This document shows, piece by piece, positions 44,916 to 55,699 of a stretch of 64,000 bases of DNA. Position 1 is the first letter of the stretch. The number at the start of each line of letters is the position of its first letter. The notes below the pieces were generated by a model that worked only from the letters and a program-made list of their open reading frames with translations, was not told the origin of the DNA and did not search any database. A program made the position numbers and the translations under genes. Source of the DNA: Coenobita brevimanus (taxonomy: Eukaryota > Arthropoda > Malacostraca > Decapoda > Coenobitidae); assembly GCA_032717465.1 (NCBI GenBank), contig CM064713.1, forward strand, positions 8,346,339-8,410,338, given 5' to 3'.

Positions 44916-45075
44916 GGGATTAGATGAGTGGGTACCATGGCCCCTGGGAGATACCACCATGAGAGTGAAGTATGGCAACAACCTTTGAAACCTCCCACAT
45001 AATCATCATTTTCAGGCCGGGAACTCAGCCACAAGTACAGCCATTCAGTGAATCCTCTGAGTACATACACGTACA

Positions 45076-45294
45076 CCCGTATTCTCGTCAGTTAAGGAGG
45101 CTCCCTAGCATCTCTTCCTTAGTGATTTGGTTTTGGATGTGGAAGATCTATATCATTTTGCACGATATTTAGGCAGAGTATGGTGATGTTCGAATTATTT
45201 CTGTAACACAAAGAGGGAGAATACAGTGTAATAAGCAAAATAAGTCGTTTAGGAAAAGGTGTTAGGGAATTCCCATAACCAACAGGAATACGGG
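45076..45294. mobile_element. MITE, copy 1
   Basis: 219 bp with inverted ends of ~55 bp: CCCGTATTCTCGTCAGTTAAGG... / complement of ...GGTTATGGGAATTCCCTAACAC. The TIR includes ACCTCTTCCTTAGCGATTTATTTT-like text. The centre has gcagagtatggtgatgttcga and gtgtaataagcaaaataa. No coding. Confidence 0.8.
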
Positions 45295-45360
45295 CCAGAG
45301 TCACAGTCCAAGCTGATTCTCACTTGTTACAAATCTCTTATTCATTTCAAATTTCCTTTT

Positions 45361-45594
45361 TCCCAACAGCTTCCAGCAACAGTTGTGAAAGATCAGCTCG
45401 TTCTGGCACTGGGTTTAGCTTCCACTCCATATGAAAGATCAGCTGTACCATGGCACGGCCAACCCCAATTTGGGGATTCCTTAAATGGACACAGTGCAGA
45501 GGCAATGCAAGATGATTTCCTAAAATTCGAAGTGATAAGTGACTCATTTTCCAAAAACACAATCAGAGGGAGCTTGAAGGAGTTTTGGGTGTGA
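45361..45594 (+). CDS. Candidate host 3'-terminal exon
   Basis: A pyrimidine tract and AG (tttcctttttcccaacag, ending about 45370) resemble a 3' splice site. It is followed by 78 open codons (LPATVVKDQLVLALGLASTP ... GSLKEFWV) to a TGA at 45592-45594. Codon use and composition look protein-like, with no repeat match seen elsewhere in the window. I do not recognise the protein. It could equally be a decayed transposon fragment or chance. Confidence 0.25.
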   Translation, partial: SQQLPATVVKDQLVLALGLASTPYERSAVPWHGQPQFGDSLNGHSAEAMQDDFLKFEVISDSFSKNTIRGSLKEFWV

Positions 45595-45626
45595 ATGTCA
45601 TGTTCTCTATTACCTGACTGTACTGC

Positions 45627-45632
<6 letters not shown>

Positions 45633-45712
<80 letters not shown>
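45633..45712. repeat. (GT)n microsatellite
   Basis: About 40 GT units with two GC interruptions. Confidence 0.97.
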
Positions 45713-45859
45713 CAGTGTCGTTTACCAGTCCACACATTGCAGGGTGTTCCAAATTGTTATACATCAGACTGAACAAGTGTGATCAGTTCCAAGTAGACGA
45801 CGATCTCATCAGTGCCCATACTATTTTTTTAACCAGTGATACTCTAACTGGTGGCTAAA

Positions 45860-46613
45860 ATGCAAATGCAATAGTAACACTGACTCTTCATTTTATTTTC
45901 TGAGTAATCTTAAGATGCAAGTAATCCATCTGTAATAATTACAAGGACTGTAAAAATTTCATATTGAACATGCGAAACTGGTATGTTTCTTTAGTTTTGA
46001 ATGAGGTAAATGGGATTCACAGATGTTGTATTTTTAAAGGGGGGCCGCAGAAATACAACCTCAGGAACCACTGGTACTTAATAATGGTGGACCTGCTCGT
46101 CACCCATGGACTCAGACGGCCATCATTTGGAGCCCTTTGCTTTGGACCCACTTGAGTCCTTTCCCTGGGCGCCCCTTCAGGTTGGCCTCATTTCACTCTT
46201 CTCATCGTCATTAACCCGCCCCATGCCACTGATGTACATGTACGTCGGCAATTTTATATATTTGCCAAAATTCGAATATTAAAATTAGACGCCAAAAAAA
46301 TTGGTTGGGATATTCCCGCGCCTCTCTAGGCCTCTCTAGGCCTTCCTATATCATCTATATACCCAATGAGTGTTCTTGGTTCGAATGGCATAGTTATTGA
46401 TGAAGAAAACAAAGATCTACCTCAACTCAATTAGTGTCAGAGGCGGCTAATAAAGTCTATAGGTGTTCCTCCGAAGTTTCCAGCCACCTGGTTAGGGAGA
46501 ATCGACCTCAAAATCGCCCTAAATGGCTGCTGTGAGTACTTTTAGGGTTGTTCTCCATGTTTTCTCAAAATTTCTACCCTATCTAGCAAAAAAAAAAAAA
46601 AAAAAGTCAAAAG
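45860..46613. other. Unassigned; contains a piggyBac-like terminus at 46211
   Basis: TTAACCCGCCCC at 46211-46222 resembles the TTAA-flanked end of the piggyBac element at 51592. No matching opposite end was found. A poly-A run lies at 46587-46604. Confidence 0.4.
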
Positions 46614-48004
46614 TTGGCTCACACCATGGCTCCAAGAGGATCCAAAGCCTGCACTTGGCAGGTTAATTCAGTTGCCAAGCACTGCAAAACAGATCAAGTC
46701 TTCCGAGATATACCACAGGCGATGGAGCGTAGCCTGATTAGTTGTGTTGCCAATGTTCTTGTCAGGGCACCGGCACAGTACTTTACAAGTATACAGCTCT
46801 TGTCATCCACCTGGTCTGATGATATGCCCCTGGGGGCAAAAGCTTGTAGTCTGTCAAGTCTCCCCTGAGGTATAGGAGGCTCAATCGAAGTAACTCTTTA
46901 TAATCCTCTCGAGGATGGTTTGCTGCTCTCAGGACTGCATAGAAAATCCATTAAATCGAGTTGCATTTGTGTGAGATAGGCATCATCATTAGTGATGGCT
47001 ATAGCGACTGGTACATTGTCACACATATTCAACTGATAGTAGTTCATTGATGGCCAAGCCTCCTTGAATCTCTCGAAAAGTGGGATTTCAGGGCAAGGTA
47101 ATTTTTCTAGGCACATCCTTGAGGAGAACTTCATGAAGGTGATGGAGGTAAGCTAGCCATAGAAGAAATCTCCTCAACTCCTCCTCGAAACGCACTAACG
47201 CCGCCTGCACTAGCCCTGTGTTTTATGCTGTCATGTCGAACACCAGGCCTATGATCGTATCCTCAATCCTTGCGAGATGAGAGATTGATGGACTGGATTT
47301 GCCTTTGCCACTTGCTGCCCTGTTCCTTTGTTGTTGGTACTCTCAAAAGCTCTTCCATGTCATCCAGTCACTAAAATGGCAATCTGATCAACTGGGTTGC
47401 TGTCACGTACAACATCATGAAAGAGTTTCAAGTTCCAGTGGAGCTTAAGTAGACACTGAAGTTGATCAAGGTGGTCAATAATCTGGGTCCCTGCCACTGA
47501 CTGAACATTTTGGCGGAAACAGTGGACCATGCTCTTCGGTGGAACCTTGTCAAGACCGAGACCCATTGATTTTACAGTCGCAGCATAGGCTGCTATTGCC
47601 TGCCAAACAGAAAGGCCCTCACAATCCCAAGTCGCTGCCAGGTTTAGGGGATTAATACTCTCTTTCAGGCGATCGTTTTGTTGAGCTTTTGGGAAGTTTG
47701 GCCGACAAGCAACGGTTTCATCATCATCAGCCGATGATGTGCTATTCCTGTTACAGAATGCCTCCCCCGTGACTCCAACAACTAGGGCCTCTTCTGCTTG
47801 TCGCTGGTGATCTCACTTTAGTGAAATCTCTTTTTCATGCCTCTTTTGTGCAGCTAAATTGAATTTGCGATCCTCAGTGCCCATATAACCCCCTTGTGGA
47901 TCAGTCCTTTCAGAAATGAGAAATTTCTTGTCTTCAATAGGGATATCCCGCCGATTCAGAGCATCTGAGTGGGAAATATCAAAAATATCCTCCATATCAG
48001 CCAA
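46614..48004 (-). pseudogene. Degenerate transposon-type protein remnant
   Basis: Minus-strand pieces in interrupted frames: MADMEDIFDISHSDALNRRD and RKFNLAAQKRHEKEISLK (47813-48004), MGLGLDKVPPKSMVHCFRQN ... DSNPVDQIAILVTG (47360-47566), PCPEIPLFERFKEAWPSMN (46898-47134), and TLATQLIRLRSIACG (near 46730). I recall similar sequence in uncharacterised arthropod and hydra proteins that look transposon-derived. I cannot name the superfamily. Stops and frame changes throughout show it is dead. Confidence 0.4.
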
Positions 48005-48488
48005 GAATAGCTTATTTCTCGCTACATGTTGTTGGTCATTCTAATCTTGCTCTTGTCTCTTTGTAAATTTTACTACCTCTTAATCAAACGTCTTGGTTTA
48101 GTTGAAGCGTGAGTGTAGGTAGTTGCCATATTCGGGTTGGCTTTAGATCACACTTTGGAGACAGCTGTTATCACTGCCTTGATGCTTTGCGAATTTCTTC
48201 TTTTGGATGCTTTGATGATAAAAGAAGAGGAATAACATATACATATTACTTGGTAAACGAGATATGCCCAGCTAAGGTATTAGAAACTTTTCAAGAAGCC
48301 ACACATTGGTATCTGACATTATCGTCGCCATTATGTGTGAATTAAAGAAAAAAGTGGTCAGACGTCGGGACCTCTGAATATCATTAGATAACGTAAAAAA
48401 ATCACACGGCAAATATGTTATTTAGAACCCCCTCTTGGCAGGACACAAGCAGCCAGATCCTATCAGCATCACAAAGTAGGGACACTAA

Positions 48489-48650
<162 letters not shown>

Positions 48651-48754
48651 GACATTACTGCATATGCAATACCTGAGCAAATAGAGACAAAACTGTCAGA
48701 TGGAAACAGGACTAAAAACAAAACAATCGGACTGAAGGGGTTCATCACTTCACT

Positions 48755-48985
48755 CCGATATTACTTGCGCGTTTTCTAGTCGGTTATTGAAACCCCCTAA
48801 CACCTCTTTCTTAGCAATTTTTTTCTTGGATATGGCAGGTTAAAATCCCATTGTATGTTATTTATACACAGTACAGAGATATCAGAAGAATTTATGAAAC
48901 AGTAGAGTACAGTAAAGTGTAATAAACAAAATAAATCGCTTAAGAAAAGGTATTGGGGAGCTTCCTAAGCTGACCTGAATATGGG
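48755..48985. mobile_element. MITE, copy 2
   Basis: Same family as 45076-45294: cctaacacctctttcttagc at left and aaataaatcgcttaagaaaa...ggtattgggg at right, with the related centre acacagtacagagatatcag. Confidence 0.75.
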
Positions 48986-49127
48986 TTCTTGTCAGTTTTT
49001 GGTACTTCTAGAAGATCTGAGTCCACTTCAGGGAGACATCTTGAATCGAAAAAGTTTATCAAGGATGCGTCCAACCCCTCCAGCTGGGAAAATGTATCTT
49101 AATGTGAACAGAATCGAAAGGAGACGG

Positions 49128-49130
<3 letters not shown>

Positions 49131-49161
<31 letters not shown>
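49131..49161. repeat. (GA)n microsatellite
   Basis: Simple repeat. Confidence 0.95.
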
Positions 49162-49166
<5 letters not shown>

Positions 49167-49831
49167 TCTTAAGACTAAGTGTTGGTAAGAGCGATATAGA
49201 AAATGATTTAACAGATGTGTGGTCTTCAGCTAGTCTTCAAAGGGATGCGTTTTTACATCATGCTTTCGTGTGGATTCTTCTTTCGTCATCTTCGTACTAA
49301 CATTACTTCATCATTATCATCGTTCTTTTTGTTCTTCTTTTTTATCATCATCATCATCATCATTATCATCATCATCCTTCTTAATGTTATTTTCATCATA
49401 TCAATTGTTTTTGTCCCGAACTTTTGGTTACTTATTATTTAGTTATTTATTCTTTTCATTTACTTACCTATTGATGTTGTTTTGTCTTTCTCATCCTATA
49501 TTCAGCTTAGGATATCATATGGGAATCAGAGGGTTAATACTCGCTGGATCTGCCTCCTCGCGTTCGAAGTCTTTCCTTGAGTTAGTGAAGAGAGTGATTA
49601 AGAGTTCTTTCACTTAATCCTGGCCCAGATTTTCGTCGTTTTATAGCTTGTTTCCCTATCTCTGTGGACGACAGAGTGGTATGGCTGTACATCCTTCACT
49701 TCTTCGTGGCTAACATCATAGTCTACTGTAAATTTATTGCCACATCTCTGAATATAGGATGGACAGATGGCAACTTTACTCCAAAGTTAGGTAATAAGAG
49801 CTTGGCAAAAATACATTTAGAAAAGTTAGGC

Positions 49832-50050
49832 TTCTATTTACGTCAGGTAATGAGGCTCCTTAACACCTTTTCCTTAGCGATTTATTTTTGGATTATGGCT
49901 ATTTAATATCCTTTTGTTCGTTACTTATGCAGAGTATGGCGATATTGGGAGGATTTATATAACACACAATAGGACAATAAGGAGAAATAAACTAAATCAC
50001 TGAGGAAAAGGTTTTAAGGAGGCTCGTCATCCTACAAGAATACAGTACGG
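49832..50050. mobile_element. MITE, copy 3
   Basis: aatgaggctccttaacacct and ccttagcgatttatttttgg at left; ctaaatcactgaggaaaagg and aaggaggctcgtcatcc at right; centre gcagagtatggcgatattgg. Confidence 0.8.
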
Positions 50051-50133
50051 TCTCCAGTCTTATGCTGTAATTTTCTGTCACACTCTCTCTTCCGGCTTCT
50101 TGTTACAAATACTTCGCATTTTATTATCATTTG

Positions 50134-50147
50134 CATCATTATTATTG

Positions 50148-50209
<62 letters not shown>

Positions 50210-50289
50210 CTTGTTGCTATTAATATTAATTTACATATATATACTTTTTCTTATCATCTAAGTGGATGGTGATGATGATGATGATGATG

Positions 50290-50321
<32 letters not shown>

Positions 50322-50370
50322 ATTTATTTATGAAATTCAATTATGAATATAAGTATTTATTTTGTACACA

Positions 50371-50403
<33 letters not shown>
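50134..50403. repeat. (ATT)n/(GTT)n, (GAT)n and (AAT)n microsatellites
   Basis: Compound trinucleotide tracts separated by short A/T-rich sequence. Confidence 0.95.
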
Positions 50404-50407
<4 letters not shown>

Positions 50408-50492
50408 CCATCCATCCATCATCCAATCGTACGTTTCCCCATGAGGAGCGTAGGAGCCCGGGGCTAGGCAGTTGGTCCTGTCATTTAAGATG
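50404..50492 (-). mobile_element. tRNA-derived SINE, family 2, 3'-end fragment
   Basis: Minus strand matches the last ~90 bp of family 2 (ctcatcttaaatg, tgcctagccccgggctccta) followed by the (ATT)n tail (AAT on plus, 50374-50405). Confidence 0.75.
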
Positions 50493-50504
50493 AGAGTGAA
50501 ATAA

Positions 50505-50544
50505 TAATAATAACAATAATAATAATCATCATCATCATCATAAT

Positions 50545-50604
<60 letters not shown>

Positions 50605-50645
50605 TTTTAATGATATTATTATTATTATTATTATTATTAACAACG
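50505..50645. repeat. (AAT)n-(CAT)n-(ATT)n microsatellite
   Basis: Long CAT tract in the centre (about 50543-50605). Asp-rich ORF on the minus strand is an artefact. Confidence 0.95.
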
Positions 50646-51254
50646 CACATACATCTCCCTATATTTGTGTAGATGAAGATGCTGCTGCTCCTACACTCTC
50701 TGCTGTTGTTGCTGCTGCTGATGATGTTAACTTTGATGATGATGATGATGATGATGATGAATTATATTTACTTTATTTATTCATTTATGTATTTGTCTAT
50801 TTTATCTTTGAGCTCCGCAATACAGTTTTTTTAAGGTGTTTATGATATCCTGTTGCCTTCCAGTAAGATATATCTATACAACAGGGATTAAGCCAAGTAC
50901 TTTTACTTAGAAAAGTTATTGTGTTTATATATATATATAATAACTACAACTAACTACACACACACACACACACACACAGCATCTTTCATATATGTGACAA
51001 AACAGACCTTTGTTTGCGTGAGTTAGGCATTCAGTGTTCGCTTTGGCTACAATACACCAAGAAGACACAACGAACTGGTCTTATAAATACAGTTAATGTC
51101 TCTTGAGCTTATGCATGCGAGTAAATACTAATAGTCTTTCACTGTTTGACTTTTTTTTTCTTGCATACTTCATTATCTATAAGAATCATATTTGTGGTAA
51201 TTACAGTACTATTTTTTTTTATTTTGGAATGTCGGTAGTACTTCTGTAACTTAA

Positions 51255-51310
<56 letters not shown>

Positions 51311-51345
51311 GTAGTAGTAATAATAATAATAATAATAATAAATAA
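51255..51345. repeat. (TAG)n-(TAA)n microsatellite
   Basis: Simple repeat. Another (TTA)n lies at 51495-51523. Confidence 0.95.
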
Positions 51346-51490
51346 AAATATCAAGGTTCATGAAAAGTAAAAATGTTTCTTTTTATTATTGTTATAATGT
51401 TTCCTGGTTTTAATACCGCTTTTATAATATTTAATATAATAATAATAATAATGATATTTTTTCCTCTTTTTCTTCTTCTTCATCTCCATA

Positions 51491-51525
<35 letters not shown>

Positions 51526-51969
51526 TATTGCACTGGCAAAAGTATAATTTGTACTGTTTCTTTATTATTTTGTCTGAAGAGATGTTGCTTTTTAACCCGC
51601 CCCGTCCCGACCACTTTTTCACCACTGGTACCCCCCAATCCCGACCATTTTTGGACCCAAATTTTTTTTGCTAAAACTTTCGCTTTTGGTCAGAAACAAT
51701 GGTCAATCACCAAGAAAGTGTTCACCGGGGTCCATAAGTGGCCTAAACAGGTATACCTTCGTTACACCTGGTACCGTGTTCTGTGTAGGTGGTCTGAGGC
51801 TCTCACGTTTTCTATGGTATTATAAGTCTGGGAAACCAATGAAAGTAAGTAGATATGTATTTATTACAAACATAAAAACATGTGATACAAGAGTAAATTG
51901 GATTTTATACAAAAATAGAGCTGAAATAAGCATTGTACCATTGTGCGAACTGAGCAAAATCGGCCAGAC

Positions 51970-52945
51970 TGGTCACGATGAATCGCAAACATTCCTGAAT
52001 CATGATACATATCATTTTTTCTACTTACATAATACATCTCCAATAACATTATACCATTTTACATTTTATTGAACTGTTTTTACGTATTCACAGGCCTTTC
52101 GATAATATTTAGCATAAAGTTAGCGCTTATTTATGTAGTGAGTGAACTTGCTGTGACTGTTGTTTCAACTCGTATTGTGTTTTTTCAACTTACATAATAC
52201 TTTCCTAATAACATTATACACTTTTCCACTTTTGAGAACTGTTCTGAGATAGTTTCAGGCCTTACGTAAATATTTAGCGTAATAATAGTGCATAATAACA
52301 CAGACAGTGAAGTCGCTATGACTACTATTTCAACTTACAACCTATTTTTGTACTTATATAATAATTCTCCACTAACATTGCACATGTTTACACTTGATAT
52401 AATTGCTATCACATAATTGGAGACCTTACTATTCTACTGAGCGTCATATTATCGCATATTTACACAGTGAGTGTTATCGCGATATCATTTGTTTCATCTT
52501 ACACTAGTATTCAACTTATAAATTACTTTCCTACTAACATTACACCCTTTTCCACTTTATATCATTCCTATCACATACTTACTGACCAGAATGTTCTACT
52601 GAGCGTAATATTTTTGCAGATTTACACAGTGGGTGTACTCGTGACATCAATTGTTACAACTTACACTATTTTTCAACTTATACGTTACTTTCCTGCTAAC
52701 ATTACACCCGTTTCCACTTTATATTCTTGCTATCACATATTTACTGACCAGAGTGTTATACTGAGCGTTATATTTTCGCAGATTTACACAGCGGGTGTAG
52801 TTTTGATATCACTTCTTTCAACTTACACTATTTCTCAACTTATACATTACTTTCCTGAAAACATTACACCCGTTTCAACTTTATATAAGACTTAGCACAT
52901 ACTGACTGGCCTTACCATTATACTGAGCGTCATATCGCCATCCCA
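51970..52945. repeat. 162-bp tandem minisatellite inside the piggyBac element
   Basis: The anchor tttacacag recurs at 52459, 52621 and 52783, an exact 162-bp period. More diverged units carry the matching position near 52130 and 52297, giving about five to six units. Each unit contains caacttacactatt, tttcctactaacattacacc and tactgagcgt. The ORF across it is a by-product. Confidence 0.9.
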
Positions 52946-52952
52946 CACAGTT

Positions 52953-55313
52953 TCAGTAGTGTAGGAAGTTATGGTACTCTCTGAAACATGGCTGAAGGCA
53001 CAACGCAACATTGTACTCTACACACTCGTACCTTGTGTCTTTTCTCTGAGTGGCTGGTCTGACTGTCGAGTGCTTGCCTACATGGCAGCGGTGCTGGGGT
53101 TTATGACGGTTTGGTTTGGAAGGGATTGTGCTAGGATAGTGGCGTCCTGCGAGGCGTAGGGGAGTCTGGGCAGCCATGGGGGTGCGGGTGCGGTGTGTGG
53201 GTCTGTCCTGGGCATGCCTGGCGATTATTTCACGTGCCAGCTCCCTCACAAACCCCTCAAAGGTCTCTGATACTCCTGTTGTCATGGCGTGCAGGTAGTG
53301 TGCGTTCAGGACCGTGATGTCGAGCAAGTGGAAAAAGAGCTTTTTGTACCACTTCATCGTGGTCCTGGCACAGTCAACACTGGAAATCATCGAGTCTGAC
53401 TGATCCACTTGCCTCATGTTCAGATTATAGTCCAGTACAGACTCGGGTTTCCAGACGTTGCACCTCCTCTCGCTACGGTGATCAACAGAGTCTATGCGGT
53501 GCATCAGGGGGCTGTGTACAGGTGATAGGAGGCAAACTTCCCTGTTGTGGTTCCACAGGGTGGCAAGGATGTTATTTGCCTGGAAGAAAACCACCTCGTT
53601 CTTGTCAAGTTTCCTCCCTATCTTGACCATATGGCGACGGTTTCTCTTGACTGTACCACAGACTCCAGTGTCGTGTTGGTGGAGGAACCTAGCGAGAAGA
53701 GGGCTAGTGTACCAGTTGTCCAGGTACAACACATGACCACGATGAAGGTACTCCTCTATCATTGTCTTCACCACGGCCCCTGAGAGTCCTATACTACGAT
53801 CTTCTGTTATATCTGTCTGTGCGCCCGTGTACAAGACTATGTCTTGCACATAACCAGTCTTACAGTCACACATAACAAAGATCTTGAACCCGAAACGGTG
53901 TCTCTTGCTGGGTATGTACTGGCGAAAGGAAATATTGCCTCTCCACAACACAAGACTCTCGTCTATGACGAGGTCTCTGTAAGGATAAAATGAGGAGCGG
54001 AACATTTCCCGTAAATTATCAAATACCAGCCTAATTCTCCTCATTTTATCAGTGTTATTTGCATTAGCTGGATCTTCTGCATCAAAAAAGTGGAGGCGGA
54101 CGAGAATATGCTGAAATCTATTACAACTCATCACCTTTCCAAAGAAAGGTGTGAGGATCATTGGGTTAGTTGTCCAGTATGCAGGAATTTGGTTTTTTCT
54201 TACCACACCCATCAAGAGAACCATGCGGGCAAAAAATAAGAACATCTCAGAAATTGTCACAGGATAGTCATATTGCTGGGAATGCCTGCTCGTTGTTCCC
54301 AAACGTTCACTTTCACGGCGCTGTGTTCGTGAAAATATGTTTGTCTGTTCCACTATGCACCCCACAAACGCCTCCCCAAAGAACAAGTGGAAAAAATCCA
54401 CCCTAGTGGAACCCGCATGCACACCTGGAGTCGTGCAACCAGACCGCCACTCCTCGGTGAAAGGGTGAATGATGGGAGTAAAATTACTCCCATCTTCCCA
54501 GTTCCACGAGACACCACCGTCTCCAGCCACGTCCCCATCGTCCCCTTCGTCAGGGTGGGGAGGTGAGGGTGGTGGGGGAGGTTGGGGAGGTGGAGAGCGG
54601 CGCCTTTCATCACTCGCACTTCTCTTCCCTCTCCCTTTTCCTTTACCCTTTCCCTTCCCTTTCCTTCCTTTCCCCACATCCTGGGGCTGTGGGGAGGAAG
54701 TTTGGGAATATTGTGGGGCGAAAGACGTACTGGGGAGTGGCTCCACCTCCTCTCCCCTAGGCCTACGTGCACCACGTGCTCGTGCTGCCTCCCTCACACC
54801 ACTTTCCCTTTCACCCCACACTCCCGCCACACCACTTTCCCTTTCACCCCGCGCTCCCGCCACACCACTTTCCCTTTCACCCCACACTCCCACCACACCA
54901 CTTTCGACTTCCCCAGACAAAACACTTGGGCCATACCTTATTTGTCTTCTTGCCCCACCTTCTGATCCTCGGGGTGAGATTTTTTCCTTCCCCAACCACG
55001 AGGCGATATCACGTCCTAAGCCGCCATCATCGTCATCGTCCTCATCCTCGTACTCATCAGAATCTCTCTCTAGGGGATGGAGAGAGGTCCGTGCAGGTGG
55101 TTGGGGTGCAGGCTGGCCTTCCCTTGCCTTACGATATGTCACATACCGCTTTTTCCAGGGCGAAGGGACCTCCTCATCACTGCTTGTTATTTCCTCCTCT
55201 GGCTGGACGTAATCTCGATCCACCACATCATCATCAAGTGGAGAATCACTATCTCCAGTGAAGGCCTCCAGGGCGGATGCTATTTCGTCGTCTGAGAGAC
55301 CTTTACGCGCCAT
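52953..55313 (-). CDS. piggyBac transposase, intact 786 codons
   Basis: Starts at ATG 55313. Residues 1-100 are acidic. Residues 136-173 have four copies of a GERESGV-type repeat. Residues 213-232 form a Gly-Lys run, then a Pro tract. The DDE_Tnp_1_7 core spans about 300-690, with catalytic Asp451 (LVIDESLV), Asp532 (LYLDNWYTS) and Asp637 (RQVDQSDSM). A C-terminal Cys-rich motif (742-780) has RCHVGKHST, YECVEYNVALC and PCFREYH; two Cys of the usual cross-brace pattern seem replaced (CHVG, CVEY). It would cut and paste at TTAA. The lack of stops suggests recent activity or selection. Confidence 0.92.
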   Translation of the reverse strand: MARKGLSDDEIASALEAFTGDSDSPLDDDVVDRDYVQPEEEITSSDEEVPSPWKKRYVTYRKAREGQPAPQPPARTSLHPLERDSDEYEDEDDDDDGGLGRDIASWLGKEKISPRGSEGGARRQIRYGPSVLSGEVESGVVGVWGERESGVAGARGERESGVAGVWGERESGVREAARARGARRPRGEEVEPLPSTSFAPQYSQTSSPQPQDVGKGRKGKGKGKGKGRGKRSASDERRRSPPPQPPPPPSPPHPDEGDDGDVAGDGGVSWNWEDGSNFTPIIHPFTEEWRSGCTTPGVHAGSTRVDFFHLFFGEAFVGCIVEQTNIFSRTQRRESERLGTTSRHSQQYDYPVTISEMFLFFARMVLLMGVVRKNQIPAYWTTNPMILTPFFGKVMSCNRFQHILVRLHFFDAEDPANANNTDKMRRIRLVFDNLREMFRSSFYPYRDLVIDESLVLWRGNISFRQYIPSKRHRFGFKIFVMCDCKTGYVQDIVLYTGAQTDITEDRSIGLSGAVVKTMIEEYLHRGHVLYLDNWYTSPLLARFLHQHDTGVCGTVKRNRRHMVKIGRKLDKNEVVFFQANNILATLWNHNREVCLLSPVHSPLMHRIDSVDHRSERRCNVWKPESVLDYNLNMRQVDQSDSMISSVDCARTTMKWYKKLFFHLLDITVLNAHYLHAMTTGVSETFEGFVRELAREIIARHAQDRPTHRTRTPMAAQTPLRLAGRHYPSTIPSKPNRHKPQHRCHVGKHSTVRPATQRKDTRYECVEYNVALCLQPCFREYHNFLHY

Positions 55314-55699
55314 GTCTGACCTGGGTCACTGCTAACAGATGAGTGACCGAGACAAGCGCGAGCATGGGTCACGCGGGGTCTGGGATGCTGCCCGCCTGGC
55401 GGCAGGTAGGGAAGGCTTGGGTAGGTGGGCGAATCGAAAATCTCGCACGAATTTTGAAAATTGTGGAAATTATGAACCTTGCAATTGCAGGACGTTAAAG
55501 TACGTCGACGGGATTGGCAGTGACAAAACGTGAGGACGTGGAAGAACGTCGACGGGATGCCGTGGGTTAATAAGGTGTAATAAATAAAATCTGGTATTTG
55601 AATTAGTACCAAATGTTATACACTTTTTCTTTTTTAATTAATAACTTCTAGTATATCAAATGCTCATCACAAGATATTGTCCTTATTTTATGTTTTCCT

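Larger units (their letters stand above)
51596..55566 (-). mobile_element. piggyBac transposon, structurally complete
   Basis: TTAA flanks both ends (51592-51595 and 55567-55570), the piggyBac target duplication. The ends read CCCGCCCCGTCCCGACC and, inverted, CCCACGGCATCCCGTCGACG. Each has a second inner copy of a cAATCCCGWC motif about 35-45 bp inside. Between them lie a 162-bp tandem array and one intact transposase ORF on the minus strand. It is the only mobile element in the window with both ends and an unbroken transposase. Confidence 0.9.

Noticed and set aside
52467..52895. 142-codon ORF with internal repeats
   Set aside because: Open only because the 162-bp repeat unit is a multiple of three; no protein features.
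54469..55212. 247-codon plus-strand ORF
   Set aside because: Antisense shadow of the low-complexity N-terminus of the piggyBac transposase.
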